Below are positions 24,241 through 35,327 of a stretch of DNA of 64,000 nucleotides, piece after piece. Within the stretch, counting starts at the first letter, position 1; each line of letters opens with the position of its first letter. The DNA lies in the NCBI GenBank assembly GCA_023627715.1, contig JAMAHW010000012.1, forward strand, positions 186,001 to 250,000, given 5' to 3'. Under the pieces are notes generated by a model that ran no database searches, was not told the origin of the DNA, and was given only the letters and a program-made list of their open reading frames with translations. The translations under genes were made by a program, and so were the position numbers. This stretch comes from Periconia sp. R9002. Taxonomy: Eukaryota; Ascomycota; Dothideomycetes; Pleosporales; Periconiaceae.

Positions 24241-24906
24241 TTATTTGCCAGACCCGCTGCCTTGGTTGCCGCCCTGGGGTGGCATGGGGTAGGGGAAAGG
24301 CGCATAGGGAAGTTGGTACGTTGGGTTGTTTCCAGAGGTGGAAGTGGTGCTGGGAGTAGAGGAAGAAGAAGACATTTCTACGGTAGCTGTTGTTGTTTCG
24401 GGTGTCGAACGTGGGAATGACTGAGACCTTCTGAATCCGGGAGGGATTGCGTACGGAGATGGGCGTCTGGTGTTTGATGTGGTCGAGTGCGTGGAGCGAC
24501 TGCGGTGGGTCGGTTGATGGCGGACTGCTAAAGAACGAGCTTGGCGAAGGGGACGGTTGCGATCGGGGGACTCAAGGATGGTGGGGAGGGCTTCTGATGA
24601 TGGAGGAGGATGGGTAGCAATTGAAGTTGCTGGGAAAGGCGATTCAGTGATAGGTTGGGATAGGTCGGCTCTGATGTTTTCTGAGGAGTCTGTTGTTGTA
24701 GTTGTTTCGTACAGAGATTGAGTACTTGGTTGAGTACCAGTGGGATCAGGTTGAATTGAGGAGGTATTGCTCGTGTGATGATGGCTCTCTGGATCACTGA
24801 CACAGTGCGGATCTTGGATTCTAGAATCGGCTTCGTGGTTTGAGGATGCAGATGTTGAAGGCAGTGGCGAACTTGTTTGACTGTTGATATCCTTTCGACA
24901 GACCAT
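24241..24906 (-). CDS. Possible Ser/Thr/Pro-rich hypothetical protein
   Basis: An open frame of 221 codons begins with a true ATG. Composition is heavily Ser/Thr/Pro (SSPLPSTSASSN, SSSSSTPSTTSTSGN), with an Arg/His-rich middle (RSTHSTTSNTRRPSPYAIPP) and an end rich in Pro, Tyr and Gly (LPYAPFPYPMPPQGGNQ). There is no signal peptide and no recognised domain. Such frames can arise by chance in biased DNA, but the length and the proline/aromatic end make a disordered protein plausible. An extra 5' exon from 25421 leftwards (MSGGYKGHDVAHG) could belong to it; I could not find convincing splice sites to join them. Confidence 0.4.
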   Translation of the reverse strand: MVCRKDINSQTSSPLPSTSASSNHEADSRIQDPHCVSDPESHHHTSNTSSIQPDPTGTQPSTQSLYETTTTTDSSENIRADLSQPITESPFPATSIATHPPPSSEALPTILESPDRNRPLRQARSLAVRHQPTHRSRSTHSTTSNTRRPSPYAIPPGFRRSQSFPRSTPETTTATVEMSSSSSTPSTTSTSGNNPTYQLPYAPFPYPMPPQGGNQGSGSGK

Positions 24907-26890
24907 CTTCCTGATCTTTATATGTTTGAGAGTAATTACGCGGAATCGACCGGTCGCTTGGTGGAGATTCCCTTCGCACTTTGAAGAGTCCTCGGTGACG
25001 AAATGAATGATGACTGAGTCACTAAGATGGTGACAGCAAAATAAGCTTGACCGGCTTCAACTTCCTGTACTGGTCGTGTGTCGTCCTTTGCAAGTGGTCG
25101 AGGCGTAACCGTCTTTGACACTAAGCCCTATAATCGCTCCAAGGATGTATGGAAGCGGAAGGTGAGGTGGTCAGACGTGCGGATGTATACCAACCGCCCT
25201 GCCTAGAGATGGGACGTTGGTACCGGAACCCTTTTTTTAGAGATAAGCCTTTTCTTTCGGTGTAGGGCTGGGTGGTACGTAAACACGTGTGGATATCCGT
25301 GCAGTACCCGCTTGATGTTCTCTGGAGAAAGGCGGTCGCTGTCGTAAGAATGCTTATTCGAGCCACATTCGACGCATGAGGCCCCGTGCGCCACATCGTG
25401 GCCTTTATACCCGCCACTCATCGAGTGGTGTTGACCTGTCTGAAGGTATTTTATAATAATGGAAGGGCGCTGAGAAATCCTCTGCTAACATCATCTGATA
25501 GTGGCTAGGCTGGTTAGTGAACATGTTTCCAAACCGTCAGCATACAGAGAAGCCCATGGAAGCCGCGTGGTGTTTTTTTTTTTCGTCAATCAGATTTGCG
25601 GATATAGGAACCGTCTGGTTTCAGCATGTCGATGTTACCAGACTATCGGCCCGCACATTGCGCTTATTGGTAGTTGCCCAATAAGGCATGCGGGTATAGG
25701 TTTGGAGATCCCTTGGCAATGGCCGACGAATCTCCTAGGCGCAAATCATGCGAGACATGATTCACATGTAGCCTTACGAAATACTTTGTCAGTCCATATT
25801 CAATCAAACGCAAAGAGGCCTTTGGAACATGGGGAGGATCCAGAAATAGTCGCGCGCAACGTTGCGCGCTGGGATCGTCAATCGGCCGATCCTATCGCCA
25901 GCACTGTCCGGTATAGCTGGTCCGCGCGCCGCGCGAGGATAGAAGGTACCATCCCCTTGGTTGCTTGCTGATGAGAGGAAAAATTTCCTTCGCATCAGCC
26001 GTTGTATGAAGTCATAGTTGGCTGTTGCGAGGTCAGCGGTGGTGTAGAGGAATGTTCGATAGTCGACGTCGGGGAGTTTGTCAGCTGGGACTTTCGGATC
26101 TACTGGGATTTGAGCCTATCAATTCTCTGACTTGTTAACCGAGGTTAGCTTAATCATTCTGGGACATTGGTAATTCTTTGCAGTTATTGATCTCTTTCGT
26201 TTGCCTGCCTTGCGCACATGAATCTGACCTTGCAACAGCAATTTTGAAGTTTGTCTTTGACCTTCTCGTATGGTGCCACCCTACTGTGGCTTGCATCTCG
26301 TGGCGGTGCGGCCCCCAATGTCCATAAAAGGGAGTCAGTATAAGTTCGTAATCGAGACCTTCTGGCCGATGCTTGCTCGCATCATCCACGAATTGCGATA
26401 CTACCTCCAAGACATGTCCGGATTCGCCAGCCTAATGCGGCGTTTTGACTTGTCGAGGAAAATGGGGGCCAATGGGCTTGCTGAGGCACAGACAGGATAC
26501 AAATTCGGAGATGAGCGTGCGAGCAAGCTGGAAATGACCAAATTAGCTTTGCTTAGTCGTCAAGAATGTAGGTTAATTAACGGACATTTCATCATACCGT
26601 TTTTACACTGATTAGCCGATGCTGACTGAAGTGTCCCGACCTCCACCTCGACGGACCGATTCTCGACTAGTACCGTCTAGCCTCGTTGACCTGATTATGG
26701 GAACATTTGAGGTCGCTGACACGTCTTGCAAAAGACGGGATAGCGTTTTCGTCAATGTCTTTTTAATCCCTCCACTCGTACCGTGCGTGGTCCCCTTCGT
26801 TTGGAGTTACAAATTGAGCACGGGGATTTTGCGGTTTCAAGACTTCTGCTGTTGCTGCTGTATTCCTTGATTCTGGTCGCCAACTTTGCC
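24907..26890. other. 2-kb stretch with possible gene relics
   Basis: No complete gene. On the minus strand a 72-codon frame begins at an ATG at 25421 (MSGGYKGHDVAHGASCVECG) and might be a small protein or first exon. Between about 26250 and 26430 on the minus strand a short frame has protein-like composition (EGLDYELILTPFYGHWGPHR) and is bounded by possible splice acceptor and donor sites, but it cannot be extended into a gene. It may be a relic exon. The last 150 bp is the leader of the dehydrogenase gene. Confidence 0.4.
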
Positions 26891-28024
26891 ATGGCTACTT
26901 CCAACAACCGCGCCGCTCGTCTTTCTGGAGTCGGAAGGAGCTTGGATATCGTCGACGTTCAAGCACCTCACCCGGGAACTGGGCAGGTCCTTGTTCGAAA
27001 TCATGCCGTTGCAATCCAGCCGCTGGATGCGAAAATGTTGTTGACGGGATATGGCCCAAAGCTGGATTATCCCGCGGTCCTTGGAACCAGTGGTGCAGGA
27101 GTGATTGAGAAGTTGGGAGATGGCGTGATGGGTTTCGTTGTCGGTGATCGAATCGTGTTTGATACGAGAGCCTATGTCAATACAAATGACAATCTGCGCG
27201 AAGGTACTTGGCAAAAGTTGGTAATCACAGACGTCAAAACAGCGGCCAAAGTAAGTGAGTCCGTTGAAGGAGAGACTTCATAGTAAACAATAGCCGTTGA
27301 TAAACAGGCAGATTGGCGATACGCCCTTCGAACAAGCAGTATTGATTCACTTTCCACTGCAGACAGCGGTAGCTGCTCTTCATTTATTCTTGGGAATGGG
27401 TAAACCAGGGAGTGGTAGTGCTGAAGAAAAAGTCCTTGTATGGGGTGCTGGCGGCGCTGTCGGTTTATATGCTGCGCAGTATGCTAAAAGCGTAAGTGTC
27501 GATCCAAGTTCGCACCATATGGCCTGCTAACTAACATTGTCCAGGTCGGGCACACCGTGATCGTTACAGCATCGCCACGCGACAGCGAGCGCCAAAAAAA
27601 GCTCGGTGCCTCAGCTGTGATCGATTACAAAGCAGCAGATGCTGTCGAACAACTTCGTAGCTTGGGCCCGTTCAAGTATCTGTTCTCTGGAAGCGGAGAT
27701 CCAGCGTCACAAAAAGCGCTGGCGTCATTGCTACCCCAGCCAGAAGGCGGCCAGTTTGGTAGTGTGCTCGCCGGCGAAGTAACGCTGCCAGCCAATGTCC
27801 AACGAGTTTATGGGTTCTTTTCAGGGGCATCACAGTTGGATGAGAATGCCGAATATCGCCAGTGGTATTACCAAGAGTATCTCCCCAAAGTATTGAGTGA
27901 AGGACTCGTGGAACCTGCGAAGTACACTAAAGTCACGGGCGGACTAAAAGCACTGCAGCAAGCATGCACAGATGTATTCGAGGGAAATGTAAGAGGAAAA
28001 CTCATTGTGAACCCGCAAGAATGA
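26891..28024 (+). CDS. Medium-chain dehydrogenase/reductase, quinone-oxidoreductase/ToxD-like
   Basis: The exons are 26891-27250, 27312-27491 and 27545-28024, giving 339 aa. For intron 1 I use the second AG (after GGCAG), because only that keeps the frame into IGDTPFEQAV. The N-terminal GroES-like domain has GTGQVLVRNHAVAIQPLDAK and YPAVLGTSGAGVIEKLG. The nucleotide-binding domain has VLVWGAGGAVGLYAAQYAK, and the end FEGNVRGKLIVNPQE is typical. The structural zinc-site cysteines of classical alcohol dehydrogenases are absent. Relatives are NADPH-dependent enoyl reductases or quinone reductases, some acting in trans with polyketide synthases. Position 3 kb from a PKS relic makes a former cluster role thinkable but unproven. 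Confidence 0.87.
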
Positions 28025-28763
28025 TACTGCATAAAGGCTGCTGATGCCATCACGGCTTTGAGCGGTTTTGTGGTGACCTGAGGTACCACCCGATTAGGAA
28101 TCAGTTCCAGTTATGGAAAGAAGAATACCATAAGCGTAACTAAAACCTGCCTTGATTTCTCATGTCACGGGAAGTAATTAGCGAGAAATTCTATGATGTT
28201 TTTCATATTATATGAACGTCGGCGAAGACTGCGGGGCTTGCGGCTAAAGTCCTCCGCACGCCACCTTTATATCTGAAGCGTATAGACCGTCCCCTCAATA
28301 ACCCCGCAAACCGTCCAAACTAAAGTGTTAGTGAGATTACAATTGGCGGATAAATGTAATGTCCATCAGCAATAACAAGTCAATCTTGCCCAAATCCTTA
28401 CACGAAGCTCATTTAACATCAAAACCGCGCTCAACTCCAACGCTATGTCTTTCGCCAATATGGACTAACTAAATGGTCCGATCTCAAAAGAAAGAGATAC
28501 TCCGATCCTCCTGCTCTCCACCAATGTATGAATTGCCGCGATGCCTAAAATGAGTTCTGCAACATCCCCCATCCCGGGAGGATATCACTCAAGTCCCCTG
28601 GAGCCTGACAGTCACGAGAACTGCTGATTCTCTGCGAGTATATGAACTGCTCGTCCGACACACATTTCGCATGAGCGTGATGAGATCAATGCGACTCAAT
28701 TGGGGAACATAAAGCAATCTTTCATACTTCTCCATCTCTGGATATCGTTACCAAGCACCAACC
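28025..28763. other. Intergenic, promoter of the GH127 gene
   Basis: No gene seen. The final 100 bp is the probable leader of the secreted glycosidase. Confidence 0.55.
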
Positions 28764-30632
28764 ATGATGCTATTAAAGTGCTGGCTGGTTATGTGTGGGT
28801 TGGCAATATCGCCGGTTGCCACCCAAAGCCTACCACCCGTCGTCGTACCCGAAGCCGGGGTCTCAGTTCATCCATTCCCATTGAGCCAAGTGACTCTCAG
28901 TAATAGTCGCTGGCTAGAAAACCAGGCTCGTACCTTGAACTACCTCAAATTTGTTGACGTTGACCGTCTCTTATACAACTTCCGCGCAACTCACAAACTC
29001 TCAACTAACGGCGCACAAAAAAACGGAGGCTGGGATGCGCCTGACTTTCCCTTCAGATCTCACGCTCAAGGCCATTATCTTACTGCATGGGCAAATTGTT
29101 ACGGAACTCTCCGCGACGAGACCTGCAAGCAAAGAGCAACCTACTTCGTCGCCGAACTGGCAAAATGCCAGGCCAACAACGCCGCCGCAAAATTCAATAC
29201 AGGCTACCTATCCGGCTTTCCCGAATCTGAATTTGACAAACTCGAGAGTCGCACCCTTACCAATGGAAATGTTCCATACTACGCTATCCACAAGACTATG
29301 GCCGGCCTTCTCGACGCATGGCTCATCATCGGAGACGACAACGCCCGTCGTGTCCTGCTCTCCATGGCCGACTGGGTTGACACGCGCACTTCCAAACTCA
29401 CATCCACACAAATGCAAACTATGCTCGGCACCGAGTTCGGTGGTATGAACGACATTCTCGCAAGCATTTACCAGTACACGAGTATAAAGAAATATCTCAC
29501 GACCGCGCAACGCTTCGATCACGCCGCAGTCTTCGACCCGCTAGCCGCCAACCAAGACCAGCTGAACGGTATCCACGCCAACACACAGGTCCCGAAATGG
29601 ATTGGTGCGGCGCGCGAGTACAAGGTTACAGGAACTCAACGGTATCTCTCTATTGCGCGCAACGCGTGGGACTTTACCGTCAATGCGCATTCGTACGCCA
29701 TCGGTGGCAACAGCCAGGCAGAGCATTTCAGACCGCCAAACGCCATCGCAGGCTACCTTCGCAACGACACCGCCGAGCACTGCAATACGTACAACATGCT
29801 CAAACTCACGCGGGAGTTGTGGGCCACGCAGCCGGATAGTACCAAATTCTTCGACTTCTATGAACGCGCACTACTGAACCATCTCCTCGGCGCGCAGAAC
29901 CCAGCGGATAGCCACGGTCATATCACGTACTTCACGCCGCTGAACGCGGGTGGAAAGAGGGGTATCGGACCAGCTTGGGGTGGAGGGACCTGGAGCACTG
30001 ATTATAACTCTTTTTGGTGCTGTCAGGGGACAGGGGTGGAGACAAACACCAAGTTGATGGATTCGATCTACTTTTACAGTGATGATGGAAAGACCGTGTA
30101 TGTGAATTTGTTCACACCATCGGTATTGAATTGGAACGAGAAACAGGTGAAGATTACGCAGACAACAGAATACCCTGTTAAAGACACGACAACGTTGCAA
30201 GTTGAAGGGACTGGCAATTGGACTATGAGCATTCGTATTCCGTCATGGACTTCCAACGCCGAGATTCACGTCAACGGGGAAAAGCAGAATGTGAAGACTG
30301 ACGCCGGAACTTACGCGCAACTGACTCGGTCTTGGGCATCTAACGACACGGTCACGGTGAAGCTACCCATGAAATTGCGAACTGTACCTGCCAACGACGA
30401 CCCGAAGACTGCAGCCATCGCCTTCGGTCCCACGATATTGAGTGGTAATTACGGGGATACAAAACTGAATGCTCTACCTAAACTTGATCTGGGCTCAATT
30501 CGCCGTCAAGATGAGAACAAGCTGGATTTCTCTGCCACTGCTGATGGCAAAGCCGTTACACTGGGCCCATTCTATAATGCTCAGGGATTCAATTATGAAG
30601 TATATTGGGTTACTAGTGGAAGCCTTTCGTAG
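28764..30632 (+). CDS. Secreted GH127-type (DUF1680) beta-L-arabinofuranosidase-like enzyme
   Basis: A single exon of 622 aa. A signal peptide (LLKCWLVMCGLAISPVATQ) is followed by the (alpha/alpha)6-barrel region. The metal/catalytic signature of GH127 is present: QAEHFRPPN, then TAEHCNTYNMLKL (Glu and Cys) and YNSFWCCQGTG (paired Cys). These match the Glu and zinc-binding Cys set described for the bifidobacterial HypBA1 enzyme. The entry motif GGWDAPDFPFRSHAQGHYL is also typical. C-terminal beta-domains include WTMSIRIPSWTS. Family enzymes remove non-reducing beta-L-arabinofuranose; fungal members may act on other furanosides, so substrate is uncertain. It should act outside the cell on plant wall glycans. 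Confidence 0.88.
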   Translation: MMLLKCWLVMCGLAISPVATQSLPPVVVPEAGVSVHPFPLSQVTLSNSRWLENQARTLNYLKFVDVDRLLYNFRATHKLSTNGAQKNGGWDAPDFPFRSHAQGHYLTAWANCYGTLRDETCKQRATYFVAELAKCQANNAAAKFNTGYLSGFPESEFDKLESRTLTNGNVPYYAIHKTMAGLLDAWLIIGDDNARRVLLSMADWVDTRTSKLTSTQMQTMLGTEFGGMNDILASIYQYTSIKKYLTTAQRFDHAAVFDPLAANQDQLNGIHANTQVPKWIGAAREYKVTGTQRYLSIARNAWDFTVNAHSYAIGGNSQAEHFRPPNAIAGYLRNDTAEHCNTYNMLKLTRELWATQPDSTKFFDFYERALLNHLLGAQNPADSHGHITYFTPLNAGGKRGIGPAWGGGTWSTDYNSFWCCQGTGVETNTKLMDSIYFYSDDGKTVYVNLFTPSVLNWNEKQVKITQTTEYPVKDTTTLQVEGTGNWTMSIRIPSWTSNAEIHVNGEKQNVKTDAGTYAQLTRSWASNDTVTVKLPMKLRTVPANDDPKTAAIAFGPTILSGNYGDTKLNALPKLDLGSIRRQDENKLDFSATADGKAVTLGPFYNAQGFNYEVYWVTSGSLS

Positions 30633-30971
30633 ATTAGCAATACAATTTCACATTTCCTGAGACTATCTCAGCATTTCAAAGAGTAAAATTAGCGTAGCAG
30701 TCAGCGATCGCGACTTATCATTTAAATTTAGCTACAGATACTACGCACATGAATCCAGATTTTATAAGTGTATTACTTTCATTTCCACTCTGCTAGATTA
30801 AAACCTGACACTTATACTCCAAAATGTTAATAATCTTTCTACGTGACCGGAGCCATCAGTTTGTCCGGTGCCGAATGGTTCCGGCCACCATCATAAAGGC
30901 TGTCCTCCCTCACTTACCCAAGCCCGAGCAGAGTATCTCACAGGCACCAGCACCCTGTTCTTACACCAACC
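30633..30971. other. Convergent intergenic stretch
   Basis: Lies between the 3' ends of the GH127 gene and the PKS relic. No gene seen. Confidence 0.6.
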
Positions 30972-33900
30972 CTATTCAGCTTTCTCAGCCACAAGCTGAG
31001 CGACCTTCTTCAAATCCTTCCCACCCATTATATCAAACACAGCGACCGACGCACGAAAAGAGCGCCAGATCCAGTTGCGCAACTCTACCGCCGTCAGTGA
31101 GTCGACTCTATAGTCCGAGAGACTCTTGCAAGTGTCTATATCCTCGATCTGTATGCCTAACATAAGAGATAATTTCATCATCAATGCATCCATGAACGCT
31201 GTGCGGCGCTCCGCTATCCCCTTGGCCTGTCGAAAGTTCTGCACAGCATCTTTTTGAGTGAACCCCGGGCCTTGCTTCCGGCTCTTGGAATTATTCAAGC
31301 GTTTGACAAGGAAAGGAGCGAACATGGTGCGCATGAGGTGATGAGGAAGGCTGCCTCCGCCGTTGACATCGACAACAGACGGCATGTTCGTGCCGATGAG
31401 AAGCTGGCCTTCTTCTAAACCAAAGGCAGACTGCGAGCAGTCGCAGAAATGCTCAAGAACGGACAGGACGTCGCACGTTCGAATAGTACCCATATGACGG
31501 ACATGCTCGCCCATGTGTCGAAAATAGTCGGCGTTGTCGGTATCGACATCAATATCTTCGACCCAGGCGAGATCGATTGAAATGGTGGGACCAAATTCCT
31601 CTCTACTTGTACGCATGTAGGCTAGGGCGTCTTGAACCGTGCAGCCGGCAGCGTAATTGCTCTGCGAGGGCGACCCTAAAACACCCACGAAAGAGGATGC
31701 GAGAATGAAGAAGTCCATCTTTGGTGGTAGAAGTTGATGTAGATTCCAGGTAGCATCGACTTTGGACCGAATGATTTCTGTCCACTGTGCATGCGTCATG
31801 TTCTCAAAAACTGCATCCTAGGCGTGCATGAGCTGGTTGATGTCCATCTCAAAGATATGTACTACTACTAACCTGAAGCACAATGGCCAAATTGATGCAA
31901 CCTCGAAATGGAGGCATACTTTGGCAGGTTTGAAGTAGCGCGTCAAGCTCTTCAGAAGACGATATATTGCATGCTGGAGTGAGGATGTTAATATCCTGAC
32001 CGACAAGCTCAGTCACAACGTTGGCCGCTGCTTGCGACAAAACCCCAGATCGTGACGGGACTACCAAATTCCTAGCTCCTCGACCGACCATCCATTTGAG
32101 AATAACCCGTCCTAGTCTTCCTAGCCCTCCTGCCACAAAATATGAAGCGTTCGCTTGAAAAAGCGGTGCGCTTTGGTGGACGAGGTATTTCTGTTAAGAG
32201 TCAGCCTGCATTCTCGCTATCATAGACGAAACAGGATGAGATTTTCAGGTCTTACCGGTATCACCTTCGATTCGGCAGTAATCAGAATACGTCCTGTGTT
32301 CTTACCCGACTCCATAAATCTGAATGCTTCCCTAACCTGAGACACCGGGAAGACATGCAAAGGTGTATGGCCCCCAACCCGTGGGTCACCGGCTAGCTCC
32401 AATACTTTTTGAACCAACTCGCGTACCAAGGCACTGTTCTTCAGTGTAACATGCTCAAGGTCTACCGAGGCAAAGCTAACATTATGGGCAAACCCAGCTA
32501 TTGGTAATGAAGAATTAGCCATAATATCAGACTTCCCTAATTCGATAAATCGACCATACGGAGCGATACACTCCCAATTAGCTAGCAATCCTTTCCCAGA
32601 TAGCGAATTAAGGACTACATGTACGCCATATCCCTTGGTAACACGCTTAATCCCCTTAGACAAATCTCGACTATAGAAGACGTGCGACTCGGGAATATCC
32701 AGAAGATTAATAACTAGGTCTCTCTTCTCTTTGGAACCAACAGTAGCAAAGATTTGGGCACTTAGCATCTTAGCGATTTTAACGGCCATCTGTCCCGTCC
32801 CGCCAGCAGCCGAGTGGATAAGAACCTTTTCTCCACGTTGAAGGCGACCTACGTGAACTAACGCGTACCATGCCGTCATACCAGGGATCATATCTGTCAG
32901 AGCGTCATGGAATGAGATATTCCCCGGCAATTTAAAAACGGCATCTGCTGGAGCCCGGGGGTGGCTACGTATAGTCCCTGGATACACCATCAAAACGCGT
33001 TCCCCGGGGATGAATCTATCGGAGCAGGCAGCGCCTAAGCGGGAGATGGTCCCAGCACACTCAATACCTAACCCGGTGTTTTCCATGCGCTTTAGCGCAA
33101 TGAAGATATCGCGGAAGCTGAGGGGCCAGACGAACGCCTTGATCTCGACCTCGCTGGGGGCCAGATCCACTGCTGATCGATCCTCGACAAAACGGATTGT
33201 ATCTATCATCCCCGAAGTTCCAGCTTCTAGTACGAGGGGAGGGCCTGGTTCCCATGGCTCCGATATTAACCGATGAGAAGTTTGTGCCTTCTGCTTTGCT
33301 TCGAGCTCTATATTCTCTTGGAGACGGGGGACGTTCAAATACCCGTGTCGCACGACAAACTCCAATTCGTTTGAGATGGATTCGCCTAAGAAGCAGATAT
33401 TGAGAACCCGAGACACAAGTTCTGCTTCAAATCCCGGTGGGCCGGGTTCGATCGAAAGGGATACAATATGTTTGCTAGCCTGCTCACTCCGAAGGCATCG
33501 AAGAAGCCCGGTTGCGAGAGAGAAAAGAGGAGCTGCCGTTCTACTGCCCTCTGAAACCCAAAGTAGATTGCGAACAACTTGGATGTGCGTTTGTATTGCG
33601 TGGAAGCCGGCCTCATCGATGGTTGCAAGCCGTGGAGCACCACATTCTAAAAGAGAGACAACAATCATCGAAGGGGACTTGGGCTCAGATAACCAACCAA
33701 GATCTGTGAGATTGAGGGCCTGAGTATTTTGATGTCGTCTCTTGATTTCAGCTTCTATGGTGCGTTGAGCTTCGCAGTCAGTATGCATAAGAAGCATTAC
33801 GCTTGTTGACACTCTTTGATACCTCATTTTTATTCCGGGTATTGAGAGAGGCTGAGATCACGATACTGGTCATGTATCCATCTTTCAGGAATAGATCTAC

Positions 33901-35327
33901 TCCAGAAAACCCGACGTCTCGCAACAGATCATCCCAACACTTCTCGGTGACAAGTGGACCATGTTGACGCCACTCCTCAATTGCCCCCCACCAGCCCTCA
34001 AGCGGACCAAAGCCGATGGTGTTGTGCACACTGTCGATATTGTTTATTTCCAGAAGGAGAAGAGGCCCGTTGGGTTCCAGCAATTTATGTAAGTTATGGA
34101 GCGTCGCTTCGAGATTTGAAGCGACGTGGAGGACACTACCTGCAACGATCAAATCATAACGACCCTTCCCATCCTTGCTGGATGGGATCGATGTCTAAGT
34201 TGAGTAATTTGTGGTCCATGCGATCGTCGAAGTCTGCGAATTTTTTTCTTGCTGCCTCGAAGAAAGAGGGTGAGAGATCTGTATGAGTGTACTCCGCGAA
34301 ACGGGTTTGTCCAGTTTCCCGTTCCAGTGTTTGTATGGCAGTAAGGATGATATGTGTCATACTCCCTGTTCCAGATCCCACCTCCAAAATCTTCAGCGCA
34401 GATTTCTCGTGGGTCAGTAGATTCAGAAATTTGCGGAGACGGGTATCCATGCTAAAAAAAACCAAAGATTTGAGTGTATTAATCTTCAGCAGCTTGATCA
34501 CCAAACAGAATCTCTAAAGGATTGGCCACACCTCGGATGATCGATGGTAGCGCTCGGGCTACAAGCGGAAACACCCGCTATGCGGGCTGCTCAGACAAAC
34601 ACTCCTCCAATAGAGATTCTAGCGCATATCCCTGAAGTTCTGGGTGCCCCTGGAATGTTTTCACACCGCATTGATGCTCCAAAGCAGCTACAAATTTTTT
34701 CAAGTGGCTGGGTGCGCGGTCAAGATCCTCTTCAGTGATTCCCCGCAAGGTTTCACGAGCAGATGCTCTCATTGCTAACTCAATTTTGGGGAAAAAGAGT
34801 TCTCGAAATTTTGAATTATCGGGTGGTGGAACACCGTTACACAATCTTTGTAACTCCACGGCGCTCATCGAGCTTAGTTGAGGTTTCCAGGCGATCTGAT
34901 GCAGTAGAGTCCGTGTTAATTCATCTTCCTCTTTATCCACATGAGAAACATCTGTTATTTTGATTTTTTCGATTGCGCACAATAGAAAGCCTTCACCATC
35001 TACTGCTTGCACAGTTCCCGTGAAACTTGTGAGAGAGCCTGGAATTGTGCGTTTGGAAGAGCTGAGCCGTACCGAGGATGTGACTTGATTCCAAGGCTTG
35101 GCCGTTATCCACATTTTAGCAATTCGTTGCGGTACATTTATCGGCATCGCTTTCGCGGTGCCCTTAGAAACTTGGGCAAACATAAGATGCAGCATAGTGT
35201 CCAAGATAGCGGGATGTACGGGGCTGTCCGCATCCTCGACCTTGGTATGCTGATAGTAATTGTTGCGGTTACAAAATCCCGCCTCACGCATACCGAAAAA
35301 CCATTCCAGATCATGGACTTCATTCAT
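30972..35327 (-). pseudogene. 5'-truncated highly reducing polyketide synthase relic (partial DH - MT - ER - KR - ACP)
   Basis: Read on the minus strand, family order is kept. The back of the dehydratase (VHPAILDTMLHLMF) starts near 35250, then comes a C-methyltransferase region (KILEVGSGTGSMTH; VAGSVLHVA). An enoyl reductase (GIECAGTISRLGAAC, LIHSAAGGTGQMAVKIAK) and a ketoreductase (AGGLGRLGRVILKW, LASSFVGVLGS, NYAAG) follow. It ends with an acyl-carrier protein containing YRVDSLTAVELRNW. Two introns are intact: 32255-32191 and 31872-31818. KS, AT and the front of DH are absent. The reading frame is broken by an in-frame TAG at 34580-34578 and a TAA at 34481-34479. Apparent single-base frameshifts lie in a T8 run (34454-34461), near a GGG at 34163-34165, and in an A5 run at 33827-33831. 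The ER-KR-ACP part (33827 to 30972) is still open. It cannot make a working synthase. Confidence 0.88.

Noticed and set aside
30972..33827. Calling the ER-KR-ACP part an independent functional gene
   Set aside because: The frame is open with two good introns, but no promoter or start is evident and the sequence is continuous with the damaged upstream domains; kept as part of the relic.
35007..35312. Upstream extension of the half transporter on the plus strand
   Set aside because: It is antisense to the PKS dehydratase and shows no transporter features; transporter likeness begins only near 35295.
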